Source: Homalodisca vitripennis
Taxonomy: Eukaryota > Arthropoda > Insecta > Hemiptera > Cicadellidae
NCBI RefSeq assembly: GCF_021130785.1
Contig: NW_025776814.1
Location: 62,001 to 126,000 of the forward strand
Length of the DNA: 64,000 nucleotides
Direction: 5' to 3'
Below are positions 60,857 through 64,000 of the stretch, one piece after another (position 1 is the stretch's first letter; each line of letters opens with the position of its first letter). The notes below the pieces were generated by a model. The model was not told the DNA's origin and did no database searches. It was given only the letters and a program-made list of their open reading frames with translations. Made by a program: the position numbers and the translations under genes.

Positions 60857-61069
60857 TTATGCTCTTTCTTCGAGACAACTTCTAGCTTTGTTGAACAATC
60901 TAAATTCAAGCGGCTCTTTTTGAACGAAAGCTAATGAAATGTCCCTAATGTCTCCAAATGCAAAGCACGGCTTCATCCATGATTTATCACCTGAGCCACA
61001 TATTAATAAATTTGCAATTAGGGCAATAATATCAATGGAAGTCTTATTACGTCTTGGGTGTGGATCCTC
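60857..61069 (-). CDS. Coding-like open stretch, possible terminal exon, identity unknown
   Basis: The minus strand is open for about 70 codons, ending in TAA at 60857-60859. It reads PHPRRNKTSIDIIALIANL, then GDKSWMKPCFAFGDIRDIS, AFVQKEPLEF and FNKARSCLEERA, a composition more like real protein than the AT-driven frames nearby. There is no early ATG. The stop codon bounding it upstream (61070-61072) overlaps AG dinucleotides in TGCTAAGAG that could serve as a splice acceptor. It could be the last exon of a gene to the right, or a relict. No family is recognised. Confidence 0.35.
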   Translation of the reverse strand, partial: EDPHPRRNKTSIDIIALIANLLICGSGDKSWMKPCFAFGDIRDISLAFVQKEPLEFRLFNKARSCLEERA

Positions 61070-61071
61070 TT

Positions 61072-61815
61072 AGCACCTGAATCCTGCTTCTGTTTTTACA
61101 AACTCATTCGTGCAGCAGCGCCTGGAGTATTGTATTACAGTGTAGACACCTTACTTCATGAGTCATTTTAAAAGGTTTGAAGCATTTCAGCGGAGATTCT
61201 ATACTTGTGTTGATGGACTTCTTTCCTTTTTTGGAAACTCCAGTTACTTCTATACACGTGTTGAGGTTATAGTTGGCTTTCTTTTTTTTTGATTCTCCAG
61301 TTACTTACATTGCCTCTTGGATTGGAGTGGACTCTTTCGTGACAATTTTTTTAAGTACCTGCTTTTCATACAAAGTCCTTAGGTGCTCTAGATGATCGAA
61401 CTACGCGTTCCTTTTCGGACAATATTTCGTAAAAAAAAAATCCTTTCCTGCAAGTTAAGGGGTCTTGAAATCATTATAAGATATAGTACTCAATGCTGCC
61501 TTTGTTATTGGTATTTGGTATTGATCTTCCTTCAATAGCAATCGATGCAATAAATTAGTCATTATTTTAATCATACAGTTTATAAATTTCATGTTCATCT
61601 TCGTCTTCACACTAATTCATTTTGCCTCTGCATGCATGCTTTTGCAACTTGTTTTTTACTTTACAAACATACTTTGTTAATTACCTATGATGTTACATTC
61701 GTTACACTATGTGTCTGTGTTTAAATATTTTAGCCCCGTTTTTGGTTGACGCGCATCTATACATTGCTATTCAACCATCTTACACATTCTTACATTACAT
61801 TCCATCTGAAACTTA
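61072..61815. other. Spacer with repeat copy
   Basis: 61490-61625 matches 52925-53065. Around 61730-61760 the words TTTGGTTGACGCGCATCTATA resemble 36997-37015. No gene. Confidence 0.45.
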
Positions 61816-61819
61816 AAGC

Positions 61820-63622
61820 GCATGAGATCAATGAATACTTTATAAACATGGGAGCTGGCCCGAAGATTGATAAAAGCGTATGGGAATTTTTTGCTACCAA
61901 TGGCCGAGAAGAAAATTAGAGATAAATTTAAGTTTTACGCTGTCAGTAAAAGAGACGTTATTTCGGCAATGAATGAAATAAAATATAAAGCTGTGGGCAG
62001 CGATGAAATTTCGATTGACATGATCAAGTCAGTGAGCCCCTACGCAGTCAAAGCCATTACACACCTGGTAAACGTTCTCTCTCTGGTTGGCAGCGTGTTT
62101 CCAAATTCATGGAAAACAAGTATTGTTCGGCCAATACCGAAAGGGCAAGCTGCCAATCAGGTAGACCAGCTAAGGCCAATTTCAATACTCCCAGCCATGT
62201 CCTAAGATACTGGAAAAGATTTCCATTCGACAAATAGACAGTTTCATGAAAACATCGGATATTTTACCGAAGCTGCAAACGGGCTTCAGGCGCAATCATA
62301 GTACATGTACAGCCCTGACAAATCTTTTCAGTGATATGATTGACGCCAAAGACATGGGTAAATATAACTCCATTGTTATGTTGGATTATTCTAAGGCCTT
62401 TGATTCAATGGACCATGAGATGCTTTTAGCGAAGATGAAGCTATTATGGCTTTGAATTTAGCGTAGTCAATTGCATAAGGTCATACTTAGACTCCAGGCT
62501 GGCAGGTGACGCGTTTAGGGAGTGAAACGTCAACCCCGCTTGTGAAGTACCGAGGCATTCCTCAAGGTAGTTGCCTAGGGCCTATTCTGTTCAATATGTA
62601 CACAGCCCGATATGCCAAGCTGTGTGCAAAAATTGCACAGTTCATTTGTATGCTGACGACTCACAGCTGCACTTGTCTTATGAGCCATCGCAGATGTGTC
62701 AGCCATTGATATGATCAATGGTCGACCTTGAAAAAATATTGGGGTGGTCAATGGTGAATGGGCTGAAACTAAACATAGGCAAAGGTGCACTGTGTTGCAT
62801 ACGGCACCACACAACATTGTGCAGTCCCTCACTGAAAGAGGAGTGATGGTGAGGCGTTGATGGCCAGAGTTTGGCTGTATTTGATAGGGCGAGGACTCTT
62901 GGCGTTGTGCTAGACAGCGGCCTCACGTTCTCTGACCAATGTCACGCATGCCTGTCAACGAGCACTCGGTAGACTGAGGGGACTCTACAGATTTAGAGAT
63001 CTTTTAACCTGAGTCTGGCGAAACTACGTATCATGCAGTCACTAGTCCTGTCCGTTTTCGCCTACTGTTTCCCAGCCTACGGGAATAGCATTTATGGAGA
63101 AGACATGCATCGCATTCAAAAGTTGCAAAACTCTGCAATCCGTTTCATTTTTAATTTGAAACGATTTGAGCATGTCTCTCCTTACAGAGATGCCGCTGGG
63201 AAGATGTCGGTAGAGACCGTCTGCAGGGTTATGACGTGCTGTATGGTCCACAAAGCTCTTGTTAATCAGGAGCCTCATACCTTAGTGAGAAGCTCTCATT
63301 TCGGGATGAGGTCTCTCAGCGCAGAACCCGCCATGGGAATCTTCTTCACTTTCCAAAAGTTAGGCTGGAGTTGGGAAGGAGGAGCTTCTCTTACTTCGGC
63401 CCGAAATTGTACTACGACCTCCCACCAAACGTGAAACAATGTTCGATAGCTACATTTAAGAGTAAGATGAGGCAGAATTTGCTTAATGTATAGATTTTCT
63501 TTATTTATTTGTATTTCATTTTCATGTAAATGTTGTATGTGACGATAGTTGTTCTGAAAAGCAGTTGTTCTGTATGTAACTGAGAAACGCTTGATGAAAA
63601 TAAAGACAACATTATTATTATA
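61820..63622 (+). pseudogene. Jockey/CR1/I-type LINE, reverse transcriptase region (frameshifted)
   Basis: Plus-strand blocks in order: EYFINMG linker (61831); KYKAVGSDEISIDMIK and TSIVRPIPKG (61975-62150); LRPISILPA (62171); LQTGFRRNHSTCTAL (62275); MLDYSKAFDSMDHEML with the first catalytic Asp (62380); GIPQGSCLGPILFNMY (62552); LYADDSQL with the catalytic Asp pair (62647); RTLGVVLDSGLTFSDQ (62890). Then comes the C-terminal domain, ending FSYFGPKLYYDLPPNVKQ and a stop near 63491. At least five frame changes and several stops separate these blocks. The 3' end is AATAAAGACAACATTATTATTATA (about 63600-63622). A dead copy whose 5' part is missing or too decayed to see; clade not resolved. Confidence 0.85.
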
Positions 63623-63639
63623 CAATTTTCCTATAAGTT

Positions 63640-63920
63640 TTATGGAATTTTTAGTCCATGTTTAGCCCTGATTTGTATACATTAACAAGGTCCAGGTGTT
63701 TTGCGCTACTCCAGAGGTGGAAATCAGGCTGTTTTCAGATTTTGCCAACCCCATAGAAGTAGCCAGTTTGCACTAAATCGGTGTATGACATTTTGGTTTG
63801 ATCTTGCCAAAGTTTTGTTCGAATATCACTCTCACGCAATCCCCTGATAAACTGGCAGACCGGCCCCCCCCAAATAAATAAACAAAAAAGGGGGGGAATG
63901 AAACTATTTCGGTAATTCAT
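63640..63920 (-). repeat. Repeat shared with 37090-37205, gag-like on the minus strand
   Basis: The minus-strand frame reads CQFIRGLRESDIRTKLWQD then MSYTDLVQTGYFYGVGKI. The FIRGL-ES-IRTKL pattern resembles the end of Ty3/gypsy Gag capsid domains, but this is a short and uncertain match. The YGVGKI part and following DNA match 37090-37205. Confidence 0.4.
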
Positions 63921-64000
63921 TTTCCACGTACACAGTTAAATCGCAAATGACTGTTAGTTTGGCATTAATGATATGGAAAACATCATTTACAATTTCAAAC
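63921..64000. other. Window end, nothing recognised
   Basis: Short AT-rich end of the window. Confidence 0.4.

Overview
The window looks like repeat-rich, AT-rich insect genomic DNA. Its main host content is a cluster of related chemoreceptor genes of the insect gustatory receptor type (7tm_7 family). Each has a long first exon, four short downstream exons and a C-terminal TYLVILIQF motif. The order might be Hemiptera, but that is only a weak guess from the general look of the repeats. Nothing suggests bacterial DNA: coding is split by GT-AG introns, and the long spacers hold SINEs, LINE fragments, LTR-element remains, microsatellites and tandem repeats.

Layout. 1-5271: 3' half of a Ty3/gypsy-type element with an env-like gene (integrase C-terminus, broken env, long non-coding tract, polypurine tract, probable 3' LTR). 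5.3-18.9 kb: almost gene-free, with a tRNA-derived SINE, SINE/LINE tails, a 3 x 132 bp tandem repeat and a TA microsatellite. 18.96-21.69 kb: Gr locus A (+), broken in exon 1. 22.4-23.7 kb: an old repeat carrying a nested LINE piece flanked by 18-bp direct repeats. 27.4-27.7 kb: Gr locus B (+), only the last two exons. 30.2-31.4 kb: reverse transcriptase relict (-). 33.57-36.37 kb: Gr locus C (-), complete except for one nonsense codon. 36.8-38.1 kb: LINE and gypsy-integrase relicts. 38.55-40.79 kb: Gr locus D (+), the only copy in which all five exons are open. 42.8-44.2 kb: two tandem arrays around a GC-rich island. 44-56 kb: repeats, including a mariner/Tc1-like transposase relict. 56.24-59.68 kb: Gr locus E (-), a degraded sister of C. 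60.86-61.07 kb: a coding-like open stretch of unknown identity. 61.8-63.6 kb: a degenerate LINE reverse transcriptase gene.

The five receptor loci share exon structure, splice phases (1, 0, 0, 0), parts of their introns and their 3' flanks. They therefore arose by repeated segmental duplication, some of it inverted: C (-) and D (+) stand head to head, and C and E share about 3.6-4.3 kb. D is the best candidate for a working receptor. C would encode 384 residues but for a TAA at codon 50. A and E carry several indels, and B is a 3' fragment. The last exon stays almost unchanged in all five, even where exon 1 has decayed.

Limits: all calls come from reading the sequence and hand-translating it. 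No database search was run, exon borders rest on comparing the copies, and some single-base indels could be assembly errors.
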